From: Methanocaldococcus lauensis | GTDB lineage: Archaea > AGJL01 > Methanococci > Methanococcales > Methanocaldococcaceae | DNA: 64,000 nucleotides | Assembly (NCBI RefSeq): GCF_902827225.1 | Contig: NZ_LR792632.1 | Location: 267,030-331,029, forward strand | Direction: 5' to 3' | Shown here: piece by piece, positions 38,343 through 48,108 of the stretch | Layout of the letters: every line of letters starts with the position of its first letter | Position numbering within the stretch: position 1 is the first letter of the stretch | The notes under the pieces: model-generated | Seen by the model: the letters and a program-made list of their open reading frames with translations, nothing else | The model's database searches: none | Told to the model about the DNA's origin: nothing | Translations under genes and position numbers: made by a program

Positions 38343-39035
38343 TTAGAGAGCCATTAATACTGCAACGATACCACAAACAAATGAAGCAATTGTAGATGCT
38401 ATAACTCCATTAGGCATTTTCTTAAACTTAGGATCGTGGAAACCTTCAATTGTCCCTCCAATGTTATATGATGCAAGAACTGCATTAATAAAGAAGAAAC
38501 CAACTGCTAAAATTCCAGCAACTGCCATTGAAAATCCTATATTAATAAGTGCAATATAAGCTAAAGCCCCTCCAATACCCCCTAAAGCTGCTCCTATCAA
38601 CCCACTTATGAAACACACAGTAGGAATTCCATGTCCAGTAGTACCGGGAGTAATATAAGGTTTTTGAGGATCTTTTGTTATTGGATCTATTTCACACTTG
38701 TCAGCTGCTGGAACCACACCCACTCCAAAAACATAAATTAACTGACCAATTAACATTGTTACTCCCAGCATAATCATTGAACCAATAGCTCCTGAGAGTA
38801 AAATTAAGATAGAACTTAATCCATCTATACCTAATTTAGATGACATAACAGCAGCAGCCATCAATCCTGTAAAACCAGCTCCTGCCGCCAACTGAGTAGT
38901 TCCAGTACCTACCCCTGTTGATGTAGCCATTGCTGCTGGAGCACCACCAACAGGGACAAAATGAACACTTGCATTGATTATAGCTCCTGCAATAGTTATT
39001 TCAATTAGTGAAATAGCCAAATTAATTATATCCAT
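38343..39035 (-). CDS. mtrD: Methyl-H4MPT:CoM methyltransferase membrane subunit D
   Basis: 230 residues, polytopic. Six hydrophobic segments are visible, with family sequences [36 protein letters not shown] and [20 protein letters not shown]. It is part of the sodium-translocating membrane module with MtrC and MtrE. AGGTGAT lies before ATG 39035. Gaps of 33 bp to mtrE and 54 bp to mtrC keep it inside the operon. Confidence 0.97.
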   Translation of the reverse strand: MDIINLAISLIEITIAGAIINASVHFVPVGGAPAAMATSTGVGTGTTQLAAGAGFTGLMAAAVMSSKLGIDGLSSILILLSGAIGSMIMLGVTMLIGQLIYVFGVGVVPAADKCEIDPITKDPQKPYITPGTTGHGIPTVCFISGLIGAALGGIGGALAYIALINIGFSMAVAGILAVGFFFINAVLASYNIGGTIEGFHDPKFKKMPNGVIASTIASFVCGIVAVLMAL

Positions 39036-39068
39036 ATATTATCACCTTTTAATAACTTCTTTTAAATT

Positions 39069-39968
39069 TTACTTGTATGGACCAAACTTGTTTCTTGCAA
39101 AGACTTCAATTTTTCTATTTGCTATTGCTAAAATTGCTACAATTATTAAACCTACAATTATTGAAATAATTGATGAAAGAATTGGATTTTTACCTTGTAA
39201 TATATCTCCAATAATTCCTCTCCAACCATCTAAGAAAACAATTAAACCAAAGCATAAACCAGTTAAGACACTTCCAACTCTAACACAGAAATATGATGAG
39301 TCCATACTATTTCTTAAACCATACTCTGCTTTAATATCGATATCTCCATGGTTAGCAACAGGTACTCCTCCTCCAAATGGATATTTTTGATATTCTCTTT
39401 CAGCTCCATAATGAACATCTCCTGTTGAGGAACCAATTGCCCCAACAGTAATTCCAAATATTAACGCAATTAAAGGCAATGGAAATGGATTTCCTAATAT
39501 ATTATTGGCAATATATGCCATTAAAACCATACAAAAGACAGCAATAAAACCATGTCCAACAATTGGACCAACATGACTCATTACAACATCCCAATAAACT
39601 GGCTGACCAAAGTTCTTTGACTGCCCTACAATTCTTCCCAAGTAGGCTGAAACTGCATATGCACCATGAACAAATGCAGCTACACCAGCTCCTAAAATTA
39701 ATGCTAAAACTGGTGAAATACCTAAGTTTATTAATGCATAGGCAACTGTTCCGGCAACTGCTACATATAAACCATAAGAAACTGGCTCCCCAGATATTGC
39801 CTTGTTGTAATATCTATGTATATTTCCCATCTGTGGAGCCAACTGAACCTGAGAGTTTGGGTTTGATTGAGAACCTACATCCGATTCTGCATCTTCTGCA
39901 CATCCAGCAACTGTTGCTAATGCTCCACTTAATGCAAGAGCTCCTAATGCTATTAATGTAGCATCCAT
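39069..39968 (-). CDS. mtrE: Methyl-H4MPT:CoM methyltransferase membrane subunit E
   Basis: 299 residues, first gene of the mtr operon. A hydrophobic N-terminus (TLIALGALALSGALATVAG) is followed by CAEDAESDVGSQSNPNSQVQ and a large polytopic region. The conserved segment containing the MtrE sodium-linked aspartate is probably GSSTGDVHYGAEREYQKYPF; that assignment is from family knowledge. GAGGTGAT precedes ATG 39968. A TATA box lies about 45 bp upstream, so the operon can be transcribed apart from mcr. Confidence 0.97.
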   Translation of the reverse strand: MDATLIALGALALSGALATVAGCAEDAESDVGSQSNPNSQVQLAPQMGNIHRYYNKAISGEPVSYGLYVAVAGTVAYALINLGISPVLALILGAGVAAFVHGAYAVSAYLGRIVGQSKNFGQPVYWDVVMSHVGPIVGHGFIAVFCMVLMAYIANNILGNPFPLPLIALIFGITVGAIGSSTGDVHYGAEREYQKYPFGGGVPVANHGDIDIKAEYGLRNSMDSSYFCVRVGSVLTGLCFGLIVFLDGWRGIIGDILQGKNPILSSIISIIVGLIIVAILAIANRKIEVFARNKFGPYK

Positions 39969-39984
39969 GCTTAATCACCTCATT

Positions 39985-40025
39985 CTACATACGATTTATC
40001 TTTATGGTGGTTAATATATAAGGTT
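39985..40025 (-). promoter_or_regulatory. mtr promoter
   Basis: On the minus strand the sequence reads AAACCTTATATATTAACC, with the TATA box at about 40021-40011. Transcription would begin near 39985, giving a leader of about 20 bases to mtrE. The 257-bp gap between mcrA and mtrE holds this promoter, a T-rich terminator near mcrA, and otherwise AT-rich sequence with no open frame. Confidence 0.6.
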
Positions 40026-40183
40026 TTCTATTTAGATTTGATAAAATTCTTTTAATTTTTATTTAACTTTCTTTTAATTAGTAGATATTTGCCAAAATCT
40101 AAAACTCTTACAGAATGCTTATAATAAACATATTTAGTGCTATTTAAAATCCACTAAAATAATGTTACAAAATAAATAACAAT

Positions 40184-40208
40184 ATGTTAAAAAATAAAAA
40201 ATAGAATT
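40184..40208 (-). terminator. T-rich terminator after mcrA
   Basis: About 20 bp after the mcrA stop the minus strand has CTATTTTTTATTTTTTAAC. This fits an archaeal intrinsic terminator. It may be leaky, allowing some read-through into mtr, as reported for other methanogens. Confidence 0.5.
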
Positions 40209-40225
40209 TAAAAATTAAATTAATT

Positions 40226-41887
40226 TTAGTGTGCAGGAATAATTGGGTCTCTTTCTCCTGCTGGTTCGAACTCTCTTAAAGCACCTCTTGCAAACTCTTT
40301 TCTTGGGTATCTGAAGTCAAATACTAATGATGGATCTGCAAATGCAACCTTAATTAATGGGTTAAGTGCAAATGCATCTCCTCTTCCTGAATGTGCCGCC
40401 TGTGTAATTCCTGCATATTCTCCTTGGTGTCCAACGTTCATTGCATAGTTTGGATAGTTAGGTCCTCTCAATTCTAATGGAGAACCTTCATCGTTTCTAA
40501 ATGATAAGGAGTTAGCGGCTCCACACTGATCTTGTAAGTCGTATCCATAGAATCCTAATCTGCTGTGGTATTCTTTATGTAAGATCTGACTTAGATACCA
40601 TCCATTAACTCCAGCATTTGAGTTTCCAGTAGCTAATGCTACTGTAATTCCTGCCGCAGCTGCAGTAACTGCTGCTCTTTGTGATCCTCCAAAGTGATCC
40701 TCTAATAATGCTGGGAAAGTATCGTATTGCTCTAAAGCATACAATGTTACCTCTGTTGCAATGTCTTCGACAACATCCATTGTTGGCTTTACACTGTTAC
40801 AACCACCATATTTTTTATTTATATAGTCATAACCGTAGTATGAGAAGTCATCTAAGATATCGTCAGTGTAGGATGCTGTAGCATACTGTGTGAATCCAAC
40901 TCCTCCAGACATGTAACTTCCTAACCAGATTTGGTCATATAACATTGCCCCTGCGGCAACAACTTCTAATGACTGTTCGACAGGATCGTCACTAACTCTT
41001 GATGTTTGAACAACATCTGCTAAAACTCCAAAGAACATTCCTCCTGGTTCATTTGGCCCTCTTGCTCTTCTTGCAGGCAAGAATGAAGCCATTTGAATGA
41101 CATCTGCGTGCTTAGCGGCATAAGCAAAGTCAGCAATTGCTGCCTCTCCAGCACAGAGTTTGTATGCTGTAATGAAGGACATTCCAATCTGCATTGCACT
41201 CCATCTTGCAATAGTACCTCCATCACAAACTCTACCAGCCAATGTTGGAACTCTTGAGACTTGGTATGTTCTTTTACCAATTGCCTGTTTAATTTGTTCT
41301 GCCTGTTCTTCTGGGAATAATTTGTTTATATCAATTAAGAATCTTTTATCAATTTCATCTGCTAATTCATCGTCTCCTGTGAATATCTTAGCATAACTGT
41401 CCCAAACTAATGCAGGGTGAACTTCGACCATGTGCTCTTGAACAACAGCCCCTCCAGGTAAAGCATGGTTAATTGTTTCCATATACTCATTAATAGTTTC
41501 TGGAGTAACTTCTACCCCTAATCTCTTCTCTAAGACAGCATGTGCTGTATCTAATCCAACGATAACTGTTCTTCTAATGTCATCCCAAAACTGCTGCATT
41601 GCGGCATTGTTCATGAAGTGTAAGTCATCACCTTCAACAATTGCATCAGTATTTGAAACTTTGTAAGGCATTAATTTTCTTTGACCTAATGGAACCCCAA
41701 TATCTGGGTTGTAGAATGGAATTCCTCCTCTCTTCTCAATTAACTTCTGTGCCGCTTCAACGAATTCTCTCTTTCTTTTTGATTGTCTCCATCCTCCAAA
41801 TACATAGAACTTTGTGTATTTTTCTCTTGGATCTTCTTCAAACTTCTCCTTTAATGCCTTTAAGAACAATCTTTTTTCTGCATCCAT
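40226..41887 (-). CDS. mcrA: Methyl-coenzyme M reductase alpha subunit
   Basis: 553 residues. Catalytic subunit that binds coenzyme F430 and reduces methyl-CoM with coenzyme B to methane. Conserved segments: [14 protein letters not shown] (arginines 273-276, one of which is the 5-methylarginine made by Mmp10), YAAKHADVI (the N-methylhistidine region), [14 protein letters not shown], and [13 protein letters not shown] (thioglycine and S-methylcysteine region). The position directly before mtr marks it as the MCR I isoenzyme. ATG 41887 follows GAGGTGAGTGAG; GTG 41896 is inside that site. These modifications are known from the family, not seen in DNA. Confidence 0.98.
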   Translation of the reverse strand: MDAEKRLFLKALKEKFEEDPREKYTKFYVFGGWRQSKRKREFVEAAQKLIEKRGGIPFYNPDIGVPLGQRKLMPYKVSNTDAIVEGDDLHFMNNAAMQQFWDDIRRTVIVGLDTAHAVLEKRLGVEVTPETINEYMETINHALPGGAVVQEHMVEVHPALVWDSYAKIFTGDDELADEIDKRFLIDINKLFPEEQAEQIKQAIGKRTYQVSRVPTLAGRVCDGGTIARWSAMQIGMSFITAYKLCAGEAAIADFAYAAKHADVIQMASFLPARRARGPNEPGGMFFGVLADVVQTSRVSDDPVEQSLEVVAAGAMLYDQIWLGSYMSGGVGFTQYATASYTDDILDDFSYYGYDYINKKYGGCNSVKPTMDVVEDIATEVTLYALEQYDTFPALLEDHFGGSQRAAVTAAAAGITVALATGNSNAGVNGWYLSQILHKEYHSRLGFYGYDLQDQCGAANSLSFRNDEGSPLELRGPNYPNYAMNVGHQGEYAGITQAAHSGRGDAFALNPLIKVAFADPSLVFDFRYPRKEFARGALREFEPAGERDPIIPAH

Positions 41888-41998
41888 CTCACTCACCTCT
41901 GAGACATAATTATTATATTATTTTATTGTTATTGTTTATTTTTCATTTTCAACAAGTTAAAAAGTTAAAAGTTTTGAAGATAAGGAAGTAGTTTAGTT

Positions 41999-42781
41999 TT
42001 AGAGCTTCTCGAAGACATCATCAACTGGTAAGAACCCTCCTAATGTTCTTGCTCTGTGGATTCTTTTAACAACAATTAATAACTCCTCATCATCTCTCAT
42101 TGGTACTCCGTCAATTCTGTAGATTGTTGTAATTTCTTTCAATTTCTCTTCTGGTAATGGTTCACCAACATCAACTGGTTCATCTAAAGGCCTTCCTACC
42201 TGGTCCTTAACATATAAAACATGTCCTGTCTTTTCATCATATACATATCTCTGAAGAGCATCAAACATTAAACCATTTTCATCTAATCTTAATGAGTGTC
42301 CGTGGACTGTTGCTCCTCTAATTCCACATCTTGCTGGATCATAGAAGGCAGTATCAATTAAGAAGTTCTTAGATAATGCTTCTAAGTCACTTTCTCTCAT
42401 TTCAATAACTTGTCTCCCTGACAATGTACCTGTATCTACTCCTCTAAACCTCCACATGTATGTCCTTGCTCTATCATAAGGTTGTGCTGGAGCAAAGTAC
42501 ATTGAGTCAGTAAATTGAATATATCTAATTCTATGCCCTTCTTTAGCTCCATTTATTGGCTCGACCAAGTCTCTAACGTAATCTTCTGGCAAATCCATTT
42601 CTTCTAATGGTGGGTGAACTGTTTTGTAATCTTCTCCTGGCTGTCTGTGACCCATTATTTTAACTACATCATCATCTGGAATATCTCTCAACTTTTCTAA
42701 CTGAACATCTGGATTCATATGATCTCTTCTATTTTGAGCAATTTTTGTCTGACCTGGATAAAACTGTGGCTTGTATGCCAT
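41999..42781 (-). CDS. mcrG: Methyl-coenzyme M reductase gamma subunit
   Basis: 260 residues. With McrA and McrB it forms the (alpha-beta-gamma)2 enzyme, and it lines part of the F430 pocket (MAYKPQFYPGQTKIAQNRR, KIMGHRQPGEDYKTVHPP, RGVDTGTLSGRQVIEMRE, RGATVHGHSLRLDENG). GAGGTGAT precedes ATG 42781. It lies 9 bp after mcrC and 111 bp before the mcrA start; that gap carries only the mcrA ribosome site and AT-rich sequence. Confidence 0.98.
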   Translation of the reverse strand: MAYKPQFYPGQTKIAQNRRDHMNPDVQLEKLRDIPDDDVVKIMGHRQPGEDYKTVHPPLEEMDLPEDYVRDLVEPINGAKEGHRIRYIQFTDSMYFAPAQPYDRARTYMWRFRGVDTGTLSGRQVIEMRESDLEALSKNFLIDTAFYDPARCGIRGATVHGHSLRLDENGLMFDALQRYVYDEKTGHVLYVKDQVGRPLDEPVDVGEPLPEEKLKEITTIYRIDGVPMRDDEELLIVVKRIHRARTLGGFLPVDDVFEKL

Positions 42782-42790
42782 ATAATCACC

Positions 42791-43387
42791 TCAATTTAAA
42801 TGCTTCTTTATTTTTCTTATGATTTCATCAATTTTACTTTGTGGACAGGATTCTCCTCTAATAACTCCTGTTACAATATCGACAACGATTCCTTTAGTTT
42901 TAGGTTCTAAAGGCATAACATTTATAGTCTTTACACCATATTTGGCAAGGTCTTCCATATCTACAGGAGCTTGACATACGATAATTGTAGGAATTTCTAC
43001 ATATTTTAGAAACAAGGCGGCTTTATATACAATATGACTAATAACATTTCCAAAATGTACTATGCAAAGTTTATGTCTATTTATTTGCTCTGCCTCTTCT
43101 GGTTTAATTCCAAAAGTTGATCCCAAAGAACCTCTTGGAGCATCATGAGGTATTCCTGATCCAGCGTTTAATACGAGAACACTGGTTTGAATACCTGCTT
43201 CTCTTATACCATATGTTATTTCACACACTGGTTTTGTTATATGCCTTCTTCCTGGCGACATCGCTACAACTACTACATCGTTTCTTAGAGCCTCTGCAAA
43301 TGTCCCTCTTTGCGCCAATCCTCCCCCTTCTCCTAATCCCATCACTGCTCTACAATCTATAATTTGCTCTCTTCTACCAACAACCAT
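42791..43387 (-). CDS. mcrC: Methyl-coenzyme M reductase activation component C
   Basis: 198 residues. McrC is not a subunit of the mature enzyme. It belongs to the ATP-dependent activation complex that reduces F430 nickel to Ni(I). Conserved segments: [55 protein letters not shown]. Two ATGs fit: 43393 overlaps the mcrD stop (ATGA), while 43387 has GAGG at a better distance, so the latter is given. The protein starts MVVGRREQ. Confidence 0.95.
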   Translation of the reverse strand: MVVGRREQIIDCRAVMGLGEGGGLAQRGTFAEALRNDVVVVAMSPGRRHITKPVCEITYGIREAGIQTSVLVLNAGSGIPHDAPRGSLGSTFGIKPEEAEQINRHKLCIVHFGNVISHIVYKAALFLKYVEIPTIIVCQAPVDMEDLAKYGVKTINVMPLEPKTKGIVVDIVTGVIRGESCPQSKIDEIIRKIKKHLN

Positions 43388-43389
43388 AT

Positions 43390-43878
43390 TCATTCCTCAT
43401 TTCCATCTTTCTCAATGATATCTACTGAATTAGCCATTCTACTTCTTGGATCAACCATTCCTATTAATCTTCTATCCATCTCATTTATTAAGAAAACGCC
43501 ATCTTCTCCATATTTAATATAATCTGTAACTGTTGGTCTGTCTTTTAAGAATTTCCCTACTCTTAAATTGTATCCAAATGGAAACATCTCTTTACATATT
43601 TCATCTAATTTGTCTAATTCACTGTCATCACTAAGTGTTATCCAAAATCTCCCTGCCATAACTGTAAGTTCTACTGGAACTCCTTTAACATTAATTACTT
43701 TCCTTTCTGTGTGATTTACTGGTGTTCCTCTGGCAGGTCCATAAGGAACAACTTTAGGAAGGGGTTGACCGTGGATTACTACTCTCTCCACGGTCTTTAA
43801 GTCATATATTTTATTAAGAAATTTTTCAGTTGTAGAGGCTTTTAAGTATCTATAAGGGAAAATTTCAACTTCTATCAT
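43390..43878 (-). CDS. mcrD: Methyl-coenzyme M reductase operon protein D
   Basis: About 162 residues. McrD is a conserved accessory protein made with Mcr and thought to help assembly or F430 loading; it is not in the final enzyme. Segments: [56 protein letters not shown] 43878 has GTGAT four bases upstream; GTG 43887 lies in that site. It starts 9 bp after the mcrB stop. Confidence 0.94.
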   Translation of the reverse strand: MIEVEIFPYRYLKASTTEKFLNKIYDLKTVERVVIHGQPLPKVVPYGPARGTPVNHTERKVINVKGVPVELTVMAGRFWITLSDDSELDKLDEICKEMFPFGYNLRVGKFLKDRPTVTDYIKYGEDGVFLINEMDRRLIGMVDPRSRMANSVDIIEKDGNEE

Positions 43879-43887
43879 TATAATCAC

Positions 43888-45222
43888 TTAGATTTTATCT
43901 TTAACTTCTAATGCCCCTTCAATGACATACTTCAATGGTTCTCTAAACTCATCAATTGCACTGAATACCGTTCCTACTAATGCAGAAGTTCTCTCTGGTG
44001 AGAACATCTGAGTTCCTGCATCTAAACACATTGCAGCTGCAACTGGTGGAATAGCAAACCCTTTGGAGTGTCTTGTAACAATGTGGTTTCCATTGAAGAT
44101 ACCTGGCCCTCCTCCTCCATAGATTGAGTGACTGAAGAAACTGAAACCAACTGCAGTACCTTCTGCTCTACCAAAATCAACTCCTGGTAATCCAGTTTCA
44201 TATTCTAAAATATCGTTGTAGTATAATATTGTTGATGCAATATTTTGAGCGGCTCTTGCTGCTCCACAATTTACAATAGCTGCTGCAACTAAACCTGCTG
44301 CTGCATAAGCGTTCCACTTGGCAACATCAACAGGTTTGTATAATGTAAATCCTGAGGATAATTTTTTATCCTCTTTTATTACTCCATCTTCTAAAGCTCT
44401 TTCAACTACTGAGGCTACAACGGTTCCAACAGTTCCATTCTTACCGTTTGCTTTTACTAAGTCAATTACTAAGTTGTCAGCATTTAATCCTTCATAAGCT
44501 AATCCTAATAAGTGTAACCTTTCAAATAATCCAACAGCATCTCCCATTTCAAACATTGCTGTTTGTTCCATTATTGCCGCGAATGCTACAGCATTCATAA
44601 TATTTTTCTTTGTACAAGCTACAAAATGATTTACCATAATATTTCTTAATGCATAACCTGGACCTTCTAATGATAATGGACTACCTAATAATGCCATAAT
44701 ATTTGAACCTTTCATTGAAACATCGTGTGGATAACCTCCCAAAATAGCAGCATGAACCATTGGAGCGTCAAAGATATCTATATCAAAGGTTCTTATAATA
44801 GCCTCTTTCAATGCCTGAGCAGTAACCAATACAGAAACTGAATATTCTGCTGCAATATCTAATCTTTTTGTTGGTATTTGAACAGCCATCTGCTTTCCGT
44901 CGTTAATTAATTTAATTGAGGTGTCATCATCTTCTGAAACTCTAATAACTTTTTCTAAGTATTCAGCAATTGTTTCAGCATTTTCAACAATTGGTAAATC
45001 AATTTCTCTCCCTTTAATTTTGCAACCTTTTCCACCAACTTGACCAGTTTTTAATGCATTTTCAATACCTGCTAAGTTAACTGCAACTGTTCTCTTAACG
45101 TCTCTAACTAACTTCTGAATTGTTGGGTTATACAATGGACTAATAGCTTCTAATGGAACATTTTCTTCTACTAAATTACCCTTTGCATCATACAAGTTTA
45201 TGGTGTCTTTATACTTAACCAT
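43888..45222 (-). CDS. mcrB: Methyl-coenzyme M reductase beta subunit
   Basis: 444 residues, first gene of the mcr operon. It begins [20 protein letters not shown]. The C-terminal half contains the coenzyme B/F430 site segments ([40 protein letters not shown]). The open frame extends 21 codons further up, but GGGTGTGAT just before ATG 45222, the known subunit length and the family N-terminus all point to 45222. Confidence 0.98.
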   Translation of the reverse strand: MVKYKDTINLYDAKGNLVEENVPLEAISPLYNPTIQKLVRDVKRTVAVNLAGIENALKTGQVGGKGCKIKGREIDLPIVENAETIAEYLEKVIRVSEDDDTSIKLINDGKQMAVQIPTKRLDIAAEYSVSVLVTAQALKEAIIRTFDIDIFDAPMVHAAILGGYPHDVSMKGSNIMALLGSPLSLEGPGYALRNIMVNHFVACTKKNIMNAVAFAAIMEQTAMFEMGDAVGLFERLHLLGLAYEGLNADNLVIDLVKANGKNGTVGTVVASVVERALEDGVIKEDKKLSSGFTLYKPVDVAKWNAYAAAGLVAAAIVNCGAARAAQNIASTILYYNDILEYETGLPGVDFGRAEGTAVGFSFFSHSIYGGGGPGIFNGNHIVTRHSKGFAIPPVAAAMCLDAGTQMFSPERTSALVGTVFSAIDEFREPLKYVIEGALEVKDKI

Positions 45223-45366
45223 ATTAATCACACCCACATTTATTGGTTCGATATTTAGTATAACGATTTTTATTATATATTCCATTTTTCATTTAAAAAA
45301 AATCGTAAAATATATATATAAGATGAGTTTGTAATTCCCAAACAGCAAAAGTATTTTTATAATGAG
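45223..45366. promoter_or_regulatory. Shared mcr / mmp10 control region
   Basis: The 144 bp between the divergent mcrB and mmp10 starts. On the minus strand, TATATATATA at about 45321-45311 can serve as the mcr TATA box (leader of about 60 bases), and TATATAATAAAA near 45282-45272 is a second candidate. ACGATTTTT (45263-45271) and AAAAATCGT (45298-45306) form a 9-bp inverted repeat lying between these boxes. The plus-strand promoter of mmp10 is not clear. An operator role for the repeat is inference. Confidence 0.5.
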
Positions 45367-46671
45367 TTGTTTAATATTAAATTAAAAATTCATAAAATTA
45401 GAGACTATAATTTAAGTGAAATTATGAAAGAAAGTAGTTTGTTGGTAGATTTAAAAGGGGAGCCAGGAATTAACTGTAATGGGTTTTGCAAATTTTGTTA
45501 TTTTAGAAAAGTTGATAAAAAAAATCCAAAACCTTTGGGTTGTAGATACTGTCAATTTACATTTGGCTGTGATTATTGTACTTACTCAGTTAGAGAAATT
45601 AATGGAGATTTTATTCCTTTACCATTGGCATTAATGGAAGTGCAAAGCAGTTTATTATTTAAAAGATACAAAAAAGTTAATATCACTGGAGGAGGAGATA
45701 TAAGTTGTTATCCTCAATTAGTTGATTTATGTAAATTTATAAATAATATGGGGTTGAATATACATCTTGGATATACATCAGGCAAAGGTTTTGATAATAT
45801 AGATATAGCCAAAAATTTAGTTGATTATGGAGTAGATGAAGTTACATTTTCAGTTTTTTCAACGAATGCAAAACTTAGAAAAGAGTGGATGAATGACAAA
45901 AATGCTGAAACTGCATTAAAATGCTTAAAATACTTTTGTGAGCATTGTGAAGTTCATTGTGCAATAATAGTTATTCCAGGAGTTAATGATGGTGAAGAAT
46001 TAAAGAGAACTGTTTCAGATTTAGTAGATTGGGGAGCAAAGGCTGTTATATTAATGAGATTTGCGAATTCTGAAGAACAAGGATTAATATTAGGAAATGC
46101 TCCATTACTTGAAAATATAAAAACGCATACAGTTGAAGAATTTAAAAAGATAATTGATGAAATTCACAACGAATTTGGAGACAGTATTAGAGTTACTGGA
46201 ACCCCATTATATGATCCAATTACAAAAACTCCTTTTGCGTTGGCAGATGATGAAAATAAACATATTTTAGAAAGATTAAAAAATAAAATAAATGGAGAGG
46301 CTACAATAATAACTGGAAATGTTGCTTATCCATTCTTAAAAAAGATTTTTGACGAAACTTCTGTTAATGTTGTTAGAGTCAATAAAGACATTGCAGATTT
46401 AATAACTTCTAAAGATTTAGAAAATCTAAATTTAAAAGATGTTAAAGAAACTGTTTTTATTCCTCCTAAAGCATTTGTGCACGATAGAGTAGCAGAAGAT
46501 CTTTTAAGGAGAGATGGAATAGACAGAATAGTTGTTAGAGGAGTAGAACAATTAACCTTAGATGGAGAAGTTAGCGGAGTATATAGCAAAAAAGAGGCAT
46601 TAGAATTTGAAATTAATGCATTTGAAGAGTTAATAGGAATGATTAACTTTTTTGGAATGAGGAAGAGATAA
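45367..46671 (+). CDS. mmp10: Mmp10, radical SAM McrA-arginine C5-methyltransferase
   Basis: About 434 residues. Methanogenesis marker protein 10 is a cobalamin-dependent radical SAM methylase that installs 5-methylarginine in McrA. The cluster motif is C37-x3-C41-x2-C44 (CNGFCKFC). It is followed by the extra Cys-rich segment typical of the family ([15 protein letters not shown]), then [13 protein letters not shown] and, after the barrel, a C-terminal domain. The start is uncertain: TTG 45367 keeps the longest frame but lacks a strong ribosome site, and ATG 45424 ([10 protein letters not shown]) is an alternative. It is divergent from mcr, whose product is its substrate. Confidence 0.92.
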   Translation: MFNIKLKIHKIRDYNLSEIMKESSLLVDLKGEPGINCNGFCKFCYFRKVDKKNPKPLGCRYCQFTFGCDYCTYSVREINGDFIPLPLALMEVQSSLLFKRYKKVNITGGGDISCYPQLVDLCKFINNMGLNIHLGYTSGKGFDNIDIAKNLVDYGVDEVTFSVFSTNAKLRKEWMNDKNAETALKCLKYFCEHCEVHCAIIVIPGVNDGEELKRTVSDLVDWGAKAVILMRFANSEEQGLILGNAPLLENIKTHTVEEFKKIIDEIHNEFGDSIRVTGTPLYDPITKTPFALADDENKHILERLKNKINGEATIITGNVAYPFLKKIFDETSVNVVRVNKDIADLITSKDLENLNLKDVKETVFIPPKAFVHDRVAEDLLRRDGIDRIVVRGVEQLTLDGEVSGVYSKKEALEFEINAFEELIGMINFFGMRKR

Positions 46672-46728
46672 TTTTAACTTTATTTCAACTTCATCTGTAA
46701 TAATTTACCATAAATTGTTGCTAAGAAA

Positions 46729-46967
46729 CTCTGCTTTAGGGCGGTGATGAATTCAGACGAAATCTTTCAGATTTCATTACTCTCCTTGCGAAGCAGGGAG
46801 ATAGGGGAGGTGGGTGAGTTTTATATACTCGAAATTAATTGATTATTTTATGAGGGCGGTCTGACCCCGCCTGATGACCCAACCTGCCCTGTGACCCATC
46901 GGCGACGATGGGTAGTAGGGTGTTCCCTATGGGAACCTCCGCCCCTTTAGGGCGGAGAGGAGGTCAG
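46729..46967. mobile_element. GC-rich multi-hairpin element; IS200/IS605-type end or structured RNA
   Basis: Strikingly GC-rich for this genome and full of hairpins. 46759-46775: 6-bp stem. 46782-46800: 8-bp stem with GAA loop. 46855-46871: GGCGG/CCGCC. 46894-46913: perfect 8-bp stem with a GCGA (GNRA) loop, enclosed by CCCT 46887-46890 / AGGG 46917-46920. 46922-46936: GTTCCC TAT GGGAAC. 46937-46957: CTCCGCCC CTTTA GGGCGGAG, then AGGAGGTCAG. The last stem and tail resemble right ends of IS200/IS605 elements (tnpB-associated) as I remember them. No transposase frame is present, so it would be a MITE-like remnant or an independent RNA. Left boundary is arbitrary. It overlaps the 3' end of mfnF. 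Confidence 0.5.
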
Positions 46968-47922
46968 CTACGGCAAAACTTGGAGTTGCTAAGGAAACAT
47001 CTTTACCATACAGCTCTTTTATAGAGATTATATTATAATCTGTTAATGCATCTTTTAATATATCCTCTCCGAGTCCTGTAATCACTATATCATTTAAATT
47101 ATATCTCTTTGAAACACTATCTACATTTTCTCTAATTAAATTTAGTAGTTTATTGTAAAGTTTTTTTGCAAAGTCAATAATTTCATCCTCACTAACCATA
47201 TTTAAATCAGCACACAAAACTCTTGCCAATCTTGTCAAACAACTTTTAAAATCTTTTCCTCCGTTATCTGGAGTTTCACAACTATACTCATTTTCACTAA
47301 TCTTATTAAGAATTAAAGAAATATCTGCTGTTATGGAGAAGTATTCTGATGATAGATTGGTTAATTTTCCTCTAAATTCTATTTTATTAGCTAAAAAACT
47401 TACTGGTGTTCTCAATGCCCCAACATAAACAAGTTGGTTATTCATTAATCTATCTAAATCAGTTTTTTCTGCTAAAATCTTTTTGTTTTTTATTGGAATT
47501 ATATCAGTTGTCGTAGAGCCCATATCTACTAAAATACAACTCTCTTTTATAAATTCAGAAACAAATTTTCCTGTAGCTACCCAATTTGACGCTGAAACTT
47601 TTAAATAATTTTTCTTAGCCTCTTCTGTTGTTAAAAAATTTCCATCAACATCAAAAACATATATTGGACAATTAAAAGATTGTTCAACTTTATTTATTAT
47701 GTCATAAACTCCCTCTTTTTTTGTTTTATAACAGTCTGCTAATTCAGCAGTCATTACTAATGCGACATATTCAACATTGTCATTATTATAAGATTTCAAT
47801 AAATCTGGTAATTCATCTTTTTTCTTCCACATTGGAAAATATATGTGATGAATTTTATATCTATCATTTTCAATCTCTGTAATTTTTGTATTTGCTCCTC
47901 CAATATCAATTCCTAAAATCAT
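46927..47922 (-). CDS. mfnF: MfnF-like ASKHA ATPase of methanofuran synthesis
   Basis: 331 residues of the hydantoinase/ASKHA type. Phosphate motifs are ILGIDIGGANTKI at the N-terminus, LVDMGSTTTDIIPI in the middle and VITGLGEDIL near the end. From memory, M. jannaschii MJ0840 is MfnF, which joins the furfurylamine phosphate and tyramine-glutamate parts of methanofuran; older annotations read 'H4MPT-linked C1 transfer pathway protein'. ATG 47922 follows GGTGA; TTG 47934 precedes it. The last codons (LLSALKGRRFP, about 46962-46930) are read from the GC-rich hairpins of the neighbouring element, so the C-terminus was probably replaced or extended by it. Confidence 0.85.
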   Translation of the reverse strand: MILGIDIGGANTKITEIENDRYKIHHIYFPMWKKKDELPDLLKSYNNDNVEYVALVMTAELADCYKTKKEGVYDIINKVEQSFNCPIYVFDVDGNFLTTEEAKKNYLKVSASNWVATGKFVSEFIKESCILVDMGSTTTDIIPIKNKKILAEKTDLDRLMNNQLVYVGALRTPVSFLANKIEFRGKLTNLSSEYFSITADISLILNKISENEYSCETPDNGGKDFKSCLTRLARVLCADLNMVSEDEIIDFAKKLYNKLLNLIRENVDSVSKRYNLNDIVITGLGEDILKDALTDYNIISIKELYGKDVSLATPSFAVADLLSALKGRRFP

Positions 47923-48108
47923 AAGTTTCACCAATTATTTATTTTAATATAAAAATCTATTGAAATAAAACCTTAAAATAAGAGTATGTAAGTAGTTTAT
48001 ACAGTATTCCTGTTATTTACAGCTTTTATCTTTATTATAAATGTTTGTCTAATTTTTGGCTATTAGCTTTATTTTGTTTTTTATTTGTTTAATTATGGTG
48101 ATCTATGT

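Noticed and set aside
46741-46841. Small open frame starting at GTG/ATG near 46745
   Set aside because: A few dozen codons over hairpin DNA, no similarity to anything I recognise; the RNA or DNA structure explains the sequence better.
46743-46880. C/D box guide RNA, because TGATGA and CTGA boxes occur
   Set aside because: The boxes at 46745, 46862 and 46872 are about 115 bp apart or in the wrong order, unlike the roughly 60-nt archaeal C/D RNAs with regular spacing.
46672-46926. Riboswitch in a 5' leader
   Set aside because: The region lies between two convergent genes (mmp10 and mfnF), so it precedes neither coding start.
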